This document shows positions 1-7,919 of a stretch of 22,297 nucleotides of DNA, in pieces. A model generated the notes under the pieces. The model saw nothing but the letters and a program-made list of their open reading frames with translations. It did no database searches and was not told where the DNA came from. A program made the position numbers and the translations under genes. Positions within the stretch are counted from its first letter, which is position 1. Each line of letters begins with the position of its first letter. Where the stretch lies: positions 1 to 22,297 of the forward strand of contig CAUPUB010000032.1 of assembly GCA_963514535.1 (NCBI GenBank), read 5' to 3'. The DNA is from CAJPSE01 sp963514535. GTDB lineage: Bacteria > Synergistota > Synergistia > Synergistales > Aminobacteriaceae.

Positions 1-2
1 CA

Positions 3-1703
3 TCTTTGAAGTTCATCCCCCTGGGCGGCCTGGGGGAGATCGGCAAGAACATGTACGCCGTCGAGTACGGCGACGACATCATCGTGGTCGATTGTGGCCT
101 GATGTTTCCGGATCAGGAGCTGCCGGGGATCGACTACATCGTCCCCGACATCTCCTACCTGGAGGCGAATCGCGAGAAGGTGCTGGGGATCATCATCACC
201 CATGGACACGAGGACCATACGGGGGCCCTGCCCTTCGTGCTGCCGCGTCTCAACGTCCCGCTCTACGGGACGCGTCTGACGCTGGGGCTGATCGGGAACA
301 AGCTCAAGGAGGACCAGCCCACCCTCAAGACCCGCATGAACGAGGTCAAGGCGGGCGACGTCATCCAGATCGGACCGTTCGGCGTCCGCTTCATCGCGGT
401 CAGCCACTCCATTCCCGATGCCGTGGCCCTCTCGATCGAGACGCCCCTGGGTCGGATCGTCCATACCGGGGACTTCAAGCTCGACTCCACCCCCATCGAT
501 GGGCGCGTCACGGATTATGGAGCGTTCGCGGAGGAGGGGGACAAGGGTGTCCTGCTCCTGGCGTCCGACTCCACCAACGCGGAGCGCAAGGGCTTCACCC
601 CGTCGGAGCGCATCATCAGCGGGACCCTGGAGCAGCTGTACCGCAACTATCGGACCCGGCGCATCATCATCTCCTCGTTCGCCAGCAACGTGCACCGCAT
701 CCAGCAGGTCGTGGACGGTGCGATGCGCTTCAACCGCAAGATCGCCTTCCTGGGCCGCAGCATGGTGCGCAACGTGGAGCTGGCTCGGGAGCTGGAGTAT
801 CTGAAGATCGACAAGAAGATGATGGTGCCGATCGAGGATATCGGAAAGGTGCCCGACAACCAGCTGGTGATCCTGACGACGGGTAGCCAGGGGGAACCCT
901 TCTCCGGGCTCGTCATGATGAGCCGGGGCGAGCATCGGCAGGTCTCCCTGGGGGACCACGACGCCGTGTTCCTGCTGGCCTCCGTCATACCCGGCAACGA
1001 GAAACTGGTCAACAACACGATCAACCGTCTCTTCGCCCTGGGCTGCGAGGTCGTGTACGAACAGGACCGCCAGACCCATGTCTCGGGCCACGCCTCGTCC
1101 GAGGAGCTGAAGATCATCCTCAACCTGGTGCGCCCCCAGTACTTCGTCCCGATCCATGGCGAGTACCGCCACCTGGTGCGCCACTCCCAGCTCGCGCAGG
1201 AGGTGGGGATCCCGGGGCGCAACATCTTCGTGATGGGGAACGGGGATGTCCTGAGCTTCTCGAAGGGGGCGAAGCCCCGCCTGAAGGACCACGTCCAGTC
1301 CGGGGCCGTTTTGGTCGACGGAAACGCGGTCGGCGGGCTGAAGAGCACGGTGATGAAAGAGCGCCGGGAACTGGCGGAGGACGGCGTCCTCGTCATCGCC
1401 GCGACGCTCGACTTGCGCGGAGCCCTGATGGCCCCCCTCTCCCTCGAGACCCAGGGCGTCTTCATCTCCGACGACCGCAAACGGGTCTTCGAGGAGATCC
1501 GCGCCGCCACGGAGCGGGTGCTCAAGGAGTTCGCCGGGGCCCCGAACATCGACGCGGAGGCCGTGGCCCGGGGGATAAGGGGCCGGGTCCGGGACGTACT
1601 GAGACGGCGCAGCTCCTCCTATGCCGTGGTGCTGCCGATCGTCTCCATCGCCGGGCAGGAGTCCTCGGCCGACGAGACCTGGCTGGAGAAGGAATTTTTC
1701 TAG
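3..1703 (+). CDS. rnj: Ribonuclease J (5' end outside or at the window edge)
   Basis: Metallo-beta-lactamase/beta-CASP ribonuclease with endo- and 5'-3' exonuclease activity in RNA maturation and decay. Numbered from the TTG at 6, the zinc motif HGHEDH is residues 66-71. H134 (HSIPD) and H153/D156 (HTGDFK) are further metal-site residues. The C-terminal beta-CASP motifs HVSGHAS (from H358) and PIHGEYRHL (H384) are present, followed by the usual RNase J C-terminal domain. The frame is open upstream of the TTG with only five bases visible. Family members carry extra basic residues before the KFIPLGGLGEIGKN motif, so the true start is probably outside the window. At least 565 residues are seen, a normal length. 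It heads the same-strand envelope gene run, and uppP begins about 75 bp after its stop. Family assignment is certain; only the start is not. Confidence 0.96.
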   Translation, partial: SLKFIPLGGLGEIGKNMYAVEYGDDIIVVDCGLMFPDQELPGIDYIVPDISYLEANREKVLGIIITHGHEDHTGALPFVLPRLNVPLYGTRLTLGLIGNKLKEDQPTLKTRMNEVKAGDVIQIGPFGVRFIAVSHSIPDAVALSIETPLGRIVHTGDFKLDSTPIDGRVTDYGAFAEEGDKGVLLLASDSTNAERKGFTPSERIISGTLEQLYRNYRTRRIIISSFASNVHRIQQVVDGAMRFNRKIAFLGRSMVRNVELARELEYLKIDKKMMVPIEDIGKVPDNQLVILTTGSQGEPFSGLVMMSRGEHRQVSLGDHDAVFLLASVIPGNEKLVNNTINRLFALGCEVVYEQDRQTHVSGHASSEELKIILNLVRPQYFVPIHGEYRHLVRHSQLAQEVGIPGRNIFVMGNGDVLSFSKGAKPRLKDHVQSGAVLVDGNAVGGLKSTVMKERRELAEDGVLVIAATLDLRGALMAPLSLETQGVFISDDRKRVFEEIRAATERVLKEFAGAPNIDAEAVARGIRGRVRDVLRRRSSSYAVVLPIVSIAGQESSADETWLEKEFF

Positions 1704-1777
1704 GTTTAGGGATTCTCCTTCCCGCCACGGATGTTCAGACTGCGGATTTAAATTCGGATTTGGAGAGCTGGAGGATC

Positions 1778-2596
1778 ATGCTGGATTTCAGTTGGGAGAC
1801 TTTTATCCTTGGCGTCGTGCAGGGGCTGTGCGAGTTCCTTCCCGTCAGCAGTTCCGGGCACCTCGCCCTGCTCCAGAACCGCTTTGGGCTGGGGGGAGAG
1901 GGGTTGCTGGCCTTCGACCTCCTGCTGCACTGCGCGACGCTGCTCGCTGTCCTGATCTTTTTTCGTCGGGATCTTTGTGCCCTGGCCTCGGGATGGTTCC
2001 GCGGCTACGTCTCGCGGAGCGCCCGCGGAGAGGAGGGCTGGCGGTACGGGTGGGCGGTCCTCGCGGCCACCGCGGTGACGGGGGTCGCGGCCCTGCCGCT
2101 CAAGGGGGTCGTCGAGTCCGCGATGCAGTCTCAGATCGCCGTCGGGAGCGGCCTCCTGGTGACGGCGGGGCTGCTGTTCCTCGTCCCCCTTTTCCCGGAA
2201 GGGGAGAGGAAGCCGTATCTCGGAACGGCCCTCCTGGTGGGGCTGGCGCAGGGGCTGGCCGTCTTCCCGGGGGTCTCCCGGTCCGGCACCACGATAGCTG
2301 CGGGGCTCTTCTTGGGGCTGGCCGTCGCCGAGGCATTCCGCTTCTCCTTCCTGATCTCGATCCCCGCCATCCTGGGCGCGGCCCTTCTGGAGGCCCTGGA
2401 GCTCCGGAAAAGCGGGGGCCTGGGTTCCCTGCCCGAGGGCTGGGTCTGGGCGGCCCTCGCGGCCTTCGTCCTGGGCTGGCTGGCCCTGATCCTGCTGCGC
2501 CGGCTCGTGCTCTCCGGCCGGTGGGTCTATTTCGGGTTGTACTGTCTGCTCCTGGGGATCTTCGTCATCGTCTCCAGCGTGGGGCTGGGGTTTTAG
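1778..2596 (+). CDS. uppP: Undecaprenyl-diphosphatase UppP/BacA
   Basis: Integral membrane phosphatase that turns undecaprenyl diphosphate back into the monophosphate carrier for wall and polysaccharide synthesis; the family also gives bacitracin resistance. The protein is 272 aa, as expected, and almost entirely hydrophobic. The two signature motifs are visible: QGLCEFLPVSSSGH at residues 15-28 (the Q/E-x3-E and PVSSSGH catalytic motif) and PGVSRSGTT from residue 164. The ATG at 1778 was chosen because the family motif then begins at the usual distance from the N-terminus. GGAGG at 1770-1774 is very close (3 nt), with GGAGAG a little further upstream. An in-frame TTG at 1760 would add six residues. 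The gene ends 3 bp before maf, so the two are very likely co-transcribed. Confidence 0.95.
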   Translation: MLDFSWETFILGVVQGLCEFLPVSSSGHLALLQNRFGLGGEGLLAFDLLLHCATLLAVLIFFRRDLCALASGWFRGYVSRSARGEEGWRYGWAVLAATAVTGVAALPLKGVVESAMQSQIAVGSGLLVTAGLLFLVPLFPEGERKPYLGTALLVGLAQGLAVFPGVSRSGTTIAAGLFLGLAVAEAFRFSFLISIPAILGAALLEALELRKSGGLGSLPEGWVWAALAAFVLGWLALILLRRLVLSGRWVYFGLYCLLLGIFVIVSSVGLGF

Positions 2597-2599
2597 TCC

Positions 2600-3244
2600 A
2601 TGGAGATCGGGAACGGGCCCCTCTCCATCCTCCTGGCATCGGGCAGCCCCAGACGCCGCGCGCTTTTGGCGGACCTCGGCTGGCGTTTCGAGTGGACGGC
2701 GCCCAGGGTGGACGAGTCCCCGCTGCCGGGCGAGGCCCCCGAGGCGCTCTGCGAGCGCTTGGCGCGTCTGAAGGTGGAGGCCCCCGAGGCTCGGGAGGGC
2801 GTGCTGGTCCTGGCTGCGGACACCATCGTAGTGGTGGATGGGCGGGTCCTGGGGAAGCCCGCGGACCTCGGCGAGAGCCGGGAGATGCTGGCCCTCCTGC
2901 AGGGGCGTGGGCACGAGGTGCTGACCGGGGTTGCGCTGCGGTGGGGCGGACGTACGGTCTCTGCCGTCGAGAGGACGGCGGTGCGCTTCCGTTCCCTGCC
3001 CCCCGGAGAGGTCGCCGCGTATGCCGCCACCGGTGAGGGGATGGACAAGGCGGGCTCCTACGCCATCCAGGGCAGGGGCGCCCTTTTGGTGAGCGGCATC
3101 GATGGGGATTACTTCAACGTTGTCGGGCTCCCGCTCTGTCGTCTCGGAATGTTGCTGGAATCCATAGGGCTGAGCCTGGAACGCCTGTGGGGCGGGTTCC
3201 GAGTGGAGGATGATTTTTGTCTTTGCGGAGGTGCTGGGGCTTGA
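2600..3244 (+). CDS. maf: Maf family nucleoside triphosphate pyrophosphatase
   Basis: Maf/YhdE-type house-cleaning enzyme that hydrolyses dTTP/UTP or modified nucleotides to monophosphates in the cytoplasm; in some bacteria it affects septum formation. The family signature ASGSPRR is at residues 13-19, the conserved AADTIVV (D74) follows, and GKP, DKAGSYAIQG and NVVGLPL are all present in order. The 214 aa are slightly longer than usual because of a C-terminal tail after the last motif. The start is 3 bp after the uppP stop and has no strong ribosome binding site, so it probably depends on coupling to uppP. Its TGA overlaps the start of the next gene. The exact nucleotide preference cannot be read from the sequence. 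Confidence 0.94.
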   Translation: MEIGNGPLSILLASGSPRRRALLADLGWRFEWTAPRVDESPLPGEAPEALCERLARLKVEAPEAREGVLVLAADTIVVVDGRVLGKPADLGESREMLALLQGRGHEVLTGVALRWGGRTVSAVERTAVRFRSLPPGEVAAYAATGEGMDKAGSYAIQGRGALLVSGIDGDYFNVVGLPLCRLGMLLESIGLSLERLWGGFRVEDDFCLCGGAGA

Positions 3245-5160
3245 GGTTGTCCTGTCGTCTTTTTGCGGGGATACTGGCCGCCGTGGTCCTGGGGTGCGCC
3301 GGGTGGGGGCTTCTGCCGCGATGGCGTCTGGAGCGCGGGGACAGGGACGTCGCGATCATCGCGGATTTCAGGGATATCGTTCCTCTGGCCCTCGGGGCCG
3401 GGGTGTCCGTCGACGGGGCGCTTGCCCTTCTGGAGGAAAAGGGGCTGCGCGGGCTTATGGTCAGCGAGCTGACGGGCGAGGACGCGGTCAACGGGGTCGG
3501 TCCCGTCTCCGCGGCGGCGGTGCACAGCGGTGGATACGGCGCGGTGCTGACGCGCCTTTCCGTCGAGGAGGGTTTCCCTCAGGCCGACAGGGCCAGGGAG
3601 TGGCTGAGGCTCAAGGCGGTGGGGGAGGCCCCGGAGGGGGGCGATGTCCTCCTCCCCGTTCCGCTCGTCAGGCTGCGGACCGTGGGGATCCTTCCGGACA
3701 TCACCGGGCTCGAGGCCGGGGTGCGGTCGGGGCTGTCCCTCTATTACAGGCCGGCGCCCTCCCTGGGTTGGCAGACGAAGGGGGCGGCCGAGCTGCTGGG
3801 CAGGGTCCTGGACGCCTATCCCATCGCCGCCGTCACGCCCTCGGGGGAGAGTGTCTCGGGGTACCCCGACGTGGGGCCCATCGCCGCCGAGCCAAAAAAA
3901 CGAGGGGTCCCCGTGGCCGTGGTCGAGTTCTCACGACAGCTTGGGGCGGCCCAGCTGAGCAACCTGAGTTTTCCCTCGCTCCTGACCCTGCACAGTGTCA
4001 CGAACGAGGAGCTTGTCGCGCGCAGCATCGACCGTCAGACCTTGCTGGAGCGGCTGGTTCGGGCGGCCGCGGAGCGCTCCGTTCGGCTCCTGGTCTTGCG
4101 GTCGGCCCCCTCGGGGCATTCGGCCTCGACCCTGGATGCCTACGCCGGGGAGGTCGCCTCCCTGGCCGCACAGCTGCGCGGGCACGGCTTCCGGATGGAA
4201 TGGCCGCACGTCCTCTTTTCCGGCGGGGGATGGCGTTCGGGTTTCTTGTCGTTTTTGTCCGCCTATGCCCTCGTCGCCGCGTTCCTGTTTGCCCTGTGGC
4301 GCTATGTCCTGCGTCTTTTAGGGGACGAAGGGGCTGGGGAGATGGTCGGACTGGCCGCTGTCGCCGCATTTTTTCTCCTCGCGGGAGGAGGGGCGTTTTT
4401 GATCCGGTCGGTCCCGGCCGCAGGCCGCCTCCTGGGGGCGCTGGCCGCCCCTCTTATCGTGACGGAGGCATCTTTGATCGCCATGAGCTCGGGTCGGACG
4501 CGGACTTATTCACAATTTTATCCATGGGGGCCGATCCTCTGCGGCTTCCTCACCGCCGCCATCGGAGGACTTGCCCTGGCCGCCTTCTTCAGCGACCCGC
4601 TCTACATGCTGCGGTTGAGGACCTTCTCGGGGGTCAAGCTCACCCTTCTGCTGCCGCCGCTCCTGGTGCTGCTGCATGATCTGAAGAACCGGGTCCATCC
4701 GGAGTCCCTGGACGCCTTCCTGTCCCGCCCCCCGCTTTGGGGAGAGCTGATGCTGGGCGGCCTGCTCCTGGTCCTCCTGGGCATCATGCTGTTCCGAAGC
4801 GACAACGTCCGGTTTATCCCTGGCTTCGAGGCCAGGGTACGCGGGACGCTGGAGCAGTGGCTGGTCGCCCGTCCCCGCAGTAAGGAGGTCTTCCTGGGCT
4901 ATCCGTCCTTGATGCTGCTTGCCTTTGCCGTCAAAAACAGCCTGTGGGCGCGCTACCGCGAGCTCCTCCGCCTTGGCGCGGCGTTGGGGTTCTCCTCCGT
5001 CGTGAACAGCTTCTGCCACTTCCACACGCCGATCGCCTTCATCCTGCTTCGGGAGTTCAACGGCCTGTGGCTGGGCCTGCTTCTCGGTTTGGTCGTGGTC
5101 CTGGTCGTCGGCTGGGTCCTGCTGCCTCTGTGGCGTCGGCTTCGCGTCCTGGCCGAATAA
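3241..5160 (+). CDS. DUF5693 family polytopic membrane protein
   Basis: Large membrane protein of the DUF5693 family, recognised from its layout, the N-terminal motif around RDVAIIADFRD and its position beside csaB; no biochemical function is established. From the TTG at 3241 it has 639 aa: one N-terminal membrane segment (about 7-25), a long extracytoplasmic domain to about residue 330, then roughly seven or eight hydrophobic helices to the end. TTG 3241 is chosen because GGAGG (3227-3231) lies 9 nt upstream and the start overlaps the maf stop as TTGA. An in-frame TTG at 3217 has no comparable site. It ends 4 bp before csaB. I infer a role in export or modification of the wall polymer that CsaB pyruvylates. 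Family call is fairly sure, function unknown. Confidence 0.82.
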   Translation: MRLSCRLFAGILAAVVLGCAGWGLLPRWRLERGDRDVAIIADFRDIVPLALGAGVSVDGALALLEEKGLRGLMVSELTGEDAVNGVGPVSAAAVHSGGYGAVLTRLSVEEGFPQADRAREWLRLKAVGEAPEGGDVLLPVPLVRLRTVGILPDITGLEAGVRSGLSLYYRPAPSLGWQTKGAAELLGRVLDAYPIAAVTPSGESVSGYPDVGPIAAEPKKRGVPVAVVEFSRQLGAAQLSNLSFPSLLTLHSVTNEELVARSIDRQTLLERLVRAAAERSVRLLVLRSAPSGHSASTLDAYAGEVASLAAQLRGHGFRMEWPHVLFSGGGWRSGFLSFLSAYALVAAFLFALWRYVLRLLGDEGAGEMVGLAAVAAFFLLAGGGAFLIRSVPAAGRLLGALAAPLIVTEASLIAMSSGRTRTYSQFYPWGPILCGFLTAAIGGLALAAFFSDPLYMLRLRTFSGVKLTLLLPPLLVLLHDLKNRVHPESLDAFLSRPPLWGELMLGGLLLVLLGIMLFRSDNVRFIPGFEARVRGTLEQWLVARPRSKEVFLGYPSLMLLAFAVKNSLWARYRELLRLGAALGFSSVVNSFCHFHTPIAFILLREFNGLWLGLLLGLVVVLVVGWVLLPLWRRLRVLAE

Positions 5161-5164
5161 CCCG

Positions 5165-6187
5165 ATGACCCCGCGAGGAGGGGCCCGGCGCTACCGGGTT
5201 GCCCTGGCCGGCTACTATGGGTTCGGCAACCTGGGGGACGAACTTCTGGCCAGGGCCTCCCTGGAGGCCCTGGAGCGGGCGGGCGTCGGGCGGGGAAACG
5301 TCGTCGTGCTCTCGAACGATCCGGAGGGCTCCCGGTGTGCGTTCGGGGTCGATTCCGTCTCCCGCTGGAGCCTGTGCGGCGTCGTCTCGGCGCTGCGGTC
5401 GAGCGAGACCCTGCTCCTGGGGGGCGGAGGGCTCTTCCAGGATGGGACGAGCCTGCGATCTTGTCTCTGGTACTGGGGACTGGTGCGTTTGGCACGCATC
5501 TGCGGGGCTGTCCCCTGGGCCCTCGGGCAGTCGATCGGGCCGCTGCGGAGCGCGGGGGCGCGATGGATGACCCGGAACGCGCTGAGGGCCTGCCGCGTCC
5601 TGCACCTGAGGGATGCGCCCTCGATGGAGTGGGCCGGTCGTCTTGGGCTGTCTGCCGTGCACGGAGGGGATCTGGCCCTGACGTTGAACCTTCCGCGGGC
5701 CGCGAGAGAAGGTGTAGGGCGGACGGAGGAAAAAGCGGAGCGGCTCCTGCTCAACCTGCGCCCCTCCCCGGACGTGGACCGCTGCGCCCGGCTGGCGGGG
5801 CCCTTCGCAGCGGCCTTTCCCGGCGAGGTTGTCGGCGTGGCGCTGTCGGGCGAGGACGAGGTCCTGCTTGGAGCCATGAAGGGGGCCGGGAGGCTCAGGC
5901 TCGATAGGGTCGAGCGGGTCGCGGGGCTCGAGGAGGCTGCTCGCCTCTGGCCGGGGGCGTCCGTCGCGGTAGGGATGCGCCTGCACTTCGCCGTGCTCTC
6001 CGCCCTGTGGGGGACACCGCTCGCCGTGCTGCCGTACGACCCCAAGGTGGAGGCCTTCGCGAGGGCCGTCGGGGTCCCCTGTGCCGGGGAGGAGTTGCCC
6101 CGACCCCGCCCACCGGCCCCGCTCGACCGCCTGGCTGCGGTTTCGGAGGTGGACGCGCTCTGCCGTGCGGTTTTGTCAAAAAATTGA
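5165..6187 (+). CDS. csaB: Polysaccharide pyruvyl transferase CsaB
   Basis: Transfers pyruvate from phosphoenolpyruvate to a secondary cell-wall polysaccharide, making the ketal-pyruvyl group that SLH domains bind. Family features: GYYGFGNLGDE at residues 17-27, the glycine-rich LLLGGGGLFQD around 83-93, ALGQSIGP in the middle, and the C-terminal GMRLHFAVLSALWG plus the PYDPKV nucleotide-site region. The protein is 340 aa, within the family range. The ATG follows the DUF5693 stop by 4 bp with no clear ribosome binding site, so translation is probably coupled. In an outer-membrane organism the pyruvylated polymer would be the anchor for SLH-bearing outer-membrane proteins rather than only an S-layer; that last point is inference from related diderm phyla. 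Confidence 0.93.
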   Translation: MTPRGGARRYRVALAGYYGFGNLGDELLARASLEALERAGVGRGNVVVLSNDPEGSRCAFGVDSVSRWSLCGVVSALRSSETLLLGGGGLFQDGTSLRSCLWYWGLVRLARICGAVPWALGQSIGPLRSAGARWMTRNALRACRVLHLRDAPSMEWAGRLGLSAVHGGDLALTLNLPRAAREGVGRTEEKAERLLLNLRPSPDVDRCARLAGPFAAAFPGEVVGVALSGEDEVLLGAMKGAGRLRLDRVERVAGLEEAARLWPGASVAVGMRLHFAVLSALWGTPLAVLPYDPKVEAFARAVGVPCAGEELPRPRPPAPLDRLAAVSEVDALCRAVLSKN

Positions 6188-6413
6188 GGAAAACACCGAT
6201 TCAATTAGCACTTTTTGAGGTTCCGCGGCGTGGGGCGGGAGGCGCACCGGACTCTCCGATGAGGCCGGAGCCGTGCTTTTCAGGAGGCTCTTCGTGGGTT
6301 ATACTCTAACCCGATGACCGCTGCGTGGCCGGGAGTTACCGGCACTAAGGGTATAATTTTGCCGGGGTGCCCCTGTTCGGGGCTTGTTTTGAGGAGTTGA
6401 GGAGGGATGGGCG
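6188..6413 (+). promoter_or_regulatory. Leader and probable promoter region of plsY
   Basis: 226 bp without a credible gene. It contains a consensus -10 hexamer TATAAT at 6352-6357 with no recognisable -35, and a second -10-like TATACT at 6300-6305. The latter lies inside a perfect inverted repeat, GGGTTA (6296-6301) and TAACCC (6307-6312). A GCCCC/GGGGC hairpin (6369-6383) follows the -10 and would sit at the 5' end of the transcript. A CTCCG/CGGAG hairpin (6254-6270) followed by a short T stretch may weakly terminate the csaB transcript. The strong plsY ribosome binding site GGAGGG is at 6401-6406. No known riboswitch was recognised. Confidence 0.4.
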
Positions 6414-7010
6414 ATGCGGGGCGCAATGTTCTGGATGGTTGTCTCCTACTTTATCGGCTCTCTGCCTACGGGATATCTGGTGGCCCGTATCTCCAGAGGG
6501 GTTGACATACGCACGGTCGGGTCCGGCTCCATTGGTGCGACCAACGTGCGTCGCCTGATGGGGCAGGGATGGGCTGTCTTCGTCACCCTGGTCGACATGC
6601 TCAAAGGGGCCCTGGCGCTCCTGCTCACCGTGGACTCGGCCTCCTCCGACCCCTGGATGCTCTCACTGTCGGCCCTGGCCGTCGTCCTGGGACACAATTA
6701 TCCTGTCTGGCTGAGGCTCAGAGGGGGGAAGGGTGTGGCCACGACCTACGGAACCATGTTCTTCATCTGGCCTTACAACTCCTTCGCGATCGTCCTGATG
6801 AGTGGGGCCCTCTGGTATGCCGTCATGACGTCGACGCGCTACGTATCCCTGGCCTCCATGGTGTCCCTGCTGGCGCTGCCGGCCTTTTTCTGGATGCTGG
6901 ACGCGCCCCTTCCCTTTATCCTCCTGGCGCTGATCCTTGCGCTCCTGGCGATGTTCCGCCACAGGACCAACGTCTCCCGCCTGCTGGAGGGCCGGGAGAG
7001 CCCAGTTTGA
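6414..7010 (+). CDS. plsY: Glycerol-3-phosphate acyltransferase PlsY
   Basis: Membrane acyltransferase that uses acyl-phosphate (from PlsX) to acylate position 1 of glycerol-3-phosphate, the first step of phospholipid synthesis. The 198 aa hold several hydrophobic helices and the three PlsY motifs: GSGSIGATN (36-44, where the family usually has N at the fourth position), GHNYPVWLRLRGGKGVAT (93-110) and a C-terminal RHRTNVSRLLEG. The ATG at 6414 is preceded by GGAGGG with 7-nt spacing. A second ATG five codons in is less well placed. Its TGA lies at a TTGA sequence that could be the start of the next gene, so the two genes form an operon. Confidence 0.95.
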   Translation: MRGAMFWMVVSYFIGSLPTGYLVARISRGVDIRTVGSGSIGATNVRRLMGQGWAVFVTLVDMLKGALALLLTVDSASSDPWMLSLSALAVVLGHNYPVWLRLRGGKGVATTYGTMFFIWPYNSFAIVLMSGALWYAVMTSTRYVSLASMVSLLALPAFFWMLDAPLPFILLALILALLAMFRHRTNVSRLLEGRESPV

Positions 7011-7072
7011 CAAAACGCCGGACGGAACCCCTCGCCAACCGGACCTTGAGCGAGGGGGATGAGGGGAATGGG

Positions 7073-7828
7073 ATGCAGGACGGGACGGGGAATGAGAGGC
7101 TCGTCCTGGACCTGGGAGCCGTGGGAGGGGGTAAGTGTTCCCTCGAGCTTCGGCGGAGCACACGGGCCAGGCGCCTGCGGCTGATCGTCGGGGCTGGAGG
7201 CGTGACGGTGGTCGTGCCGGCAGGTCTGGACTCGCTGCGGAAGATCAGGCGCCTGATTGAACCTCACAAGGCCTGGATCTTGAAGAACCTCGAGCGGATG
7301 AAACTTTTGTCCTCCGCTCGGCCCCGCCGCCAGGCAGTCTCCATTCCGGAACGCATCGTCCTGAGTGCTCTGGAGGAGACCTGGCGGGTCGAGCTCTCGG
7401 AATCCGTGTCGCAGAGGACCCTGGCTCGGGACGGGGTCGTGTGCCTGCCTCGGGATTTCTGCAGGGAGGAGGCCCTGGCTGCACTGCGGCGGTGGGTCCT
7501 CCTGCGTGCGCGGGAGGTCCTGCCCCGACTCCTGACGGAGCTGGCGGCGGAACATGGTTTCAAGGTGGGGCGGATTGCGGTCAAGGAGATGAAGAGCCGA
7601 TGGGGAAGCTGTTCGTCCAGGGGGAACGTCAACCTGAATGCGAGGCTTCTCTTTCTGACGTCGGGGCTCATGCGACATGTCCTGCTGCATGAGCTCTGTC
7701 ATTTGAGGGAGATGAACCATTCCAGGGCTTTTTACAAGTGCCTGAGGGACGTGGACCCCGAGGCCGACCGCCATGCCGCGGAGCTCAGGGGGGCCTGGGG
7801 GATGGTGCCCCCGTGGGCCTGTCGCTGA
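7073..7828 (+). CDS. YgjP-like (DUF45/M48-type) zinc metallopeptidase domain protein
   Basis: Predicted cytoplasmic metal-dependent hydrolase of the YgjP family (PF01863, SprT/WLM-like fold). From the ATG at 7073 the 251 aa run through the family's N-terminal basic strand region (LELRRSTRARRLRLIV), then KSRWGSCSS (174-182), the zinc motif HELCH (206-210) and the third-ligand segment REMNHS (H216). The ATG has GAGGGG six nt upstream. A TTG at 7007 that overlaps the plsY stop, with GGGAG eight nt upstream, is in frame and would add 22 residues; codon use upstream of the ATG is compatible with it, so the start is uncertain. In E. coli YgjP has been linked to RNA metabolism, but substrate and role here are unknown. 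Confidence 0.85.
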   Translation: MQDGTGNERLVLDLGAVGGGKCSLELRRSTRARRLRLIVGAGGVTVVVPAGLDSLRKIRRLIEPHKAWILKNLERMKLLSSARPRRQAVSIPERIVLSALEETWRVELSESVSQRTLARDGVVCLPRDFCREEALAALRRWVLLRAREVLPRLLTELAAEHGFKVGRIAVKEMKSRWGSCSSRGNVNLNARLLFLTSGLMRHVLLHELCHLREMNHSRAFYKCLRDVDPEADRHAAELRGAWGMVPPWACR

Positions 7829-7830
7829 GC

Positions 7831-7844
7831 GGGCAGTCCTGCCC
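7831..7844 (+). terminator. Weak hairpin after the metallopeptidase gene
   Basis: GGGCA (7831-7835) pairs with TGCCC (7840-7844) three bases after the stop codon. A T run (7853-7857) follows only after eight more bases, so it is at best an imperfect terminator. Confidence 0.3.
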
Positions 7845-7854
7845 CCCTCTGCTT

Positions 7855-7889
7855 TTTGTGGATTTTTGGGTTGGTTTGTGGATTTTTGG
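7855..7889 (+). repeat. Two exact 15-bp direct repeats, 20-bp period, upstream of the permease
   Basis: TTTGTGGATTTTTGG occurs at 7855-7869 and again, identical, at 7875-7889, separated by 5 bp. A 20-bp period places both copies on the same face of the helix. The pair lies 30 bp before the permease start, where an operator or promoter element would be. No regulator can be named from the sequence. Confidence 0.6.
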
Positions 7890-7919
7890 AGAGGAAATAT
7901 CTTCCAGGAGGTACGGTTG

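Noticed and set aside
1748..2914. 388-codon minus-strand open frame opposite uppP and maf
   Set aside because: Shadow frame with low-complexity Q/P/R-rich translation; plus-strand genes carry all family motifs.
3210..4679. 489-codon plus-strand frame overlapping the DUF5693 gene
   Set aside because: Gly/Arg-rich out-of-frame translation of the DUF5693 gene without any domain.
6254..6270. CCGATGAGG resembling part of a hammerhead ribozyme or fluoride riboswitch
   Set aside because: The remaining conserved core (GAAA partner or the fluoride pseudoknot elements) is absent.
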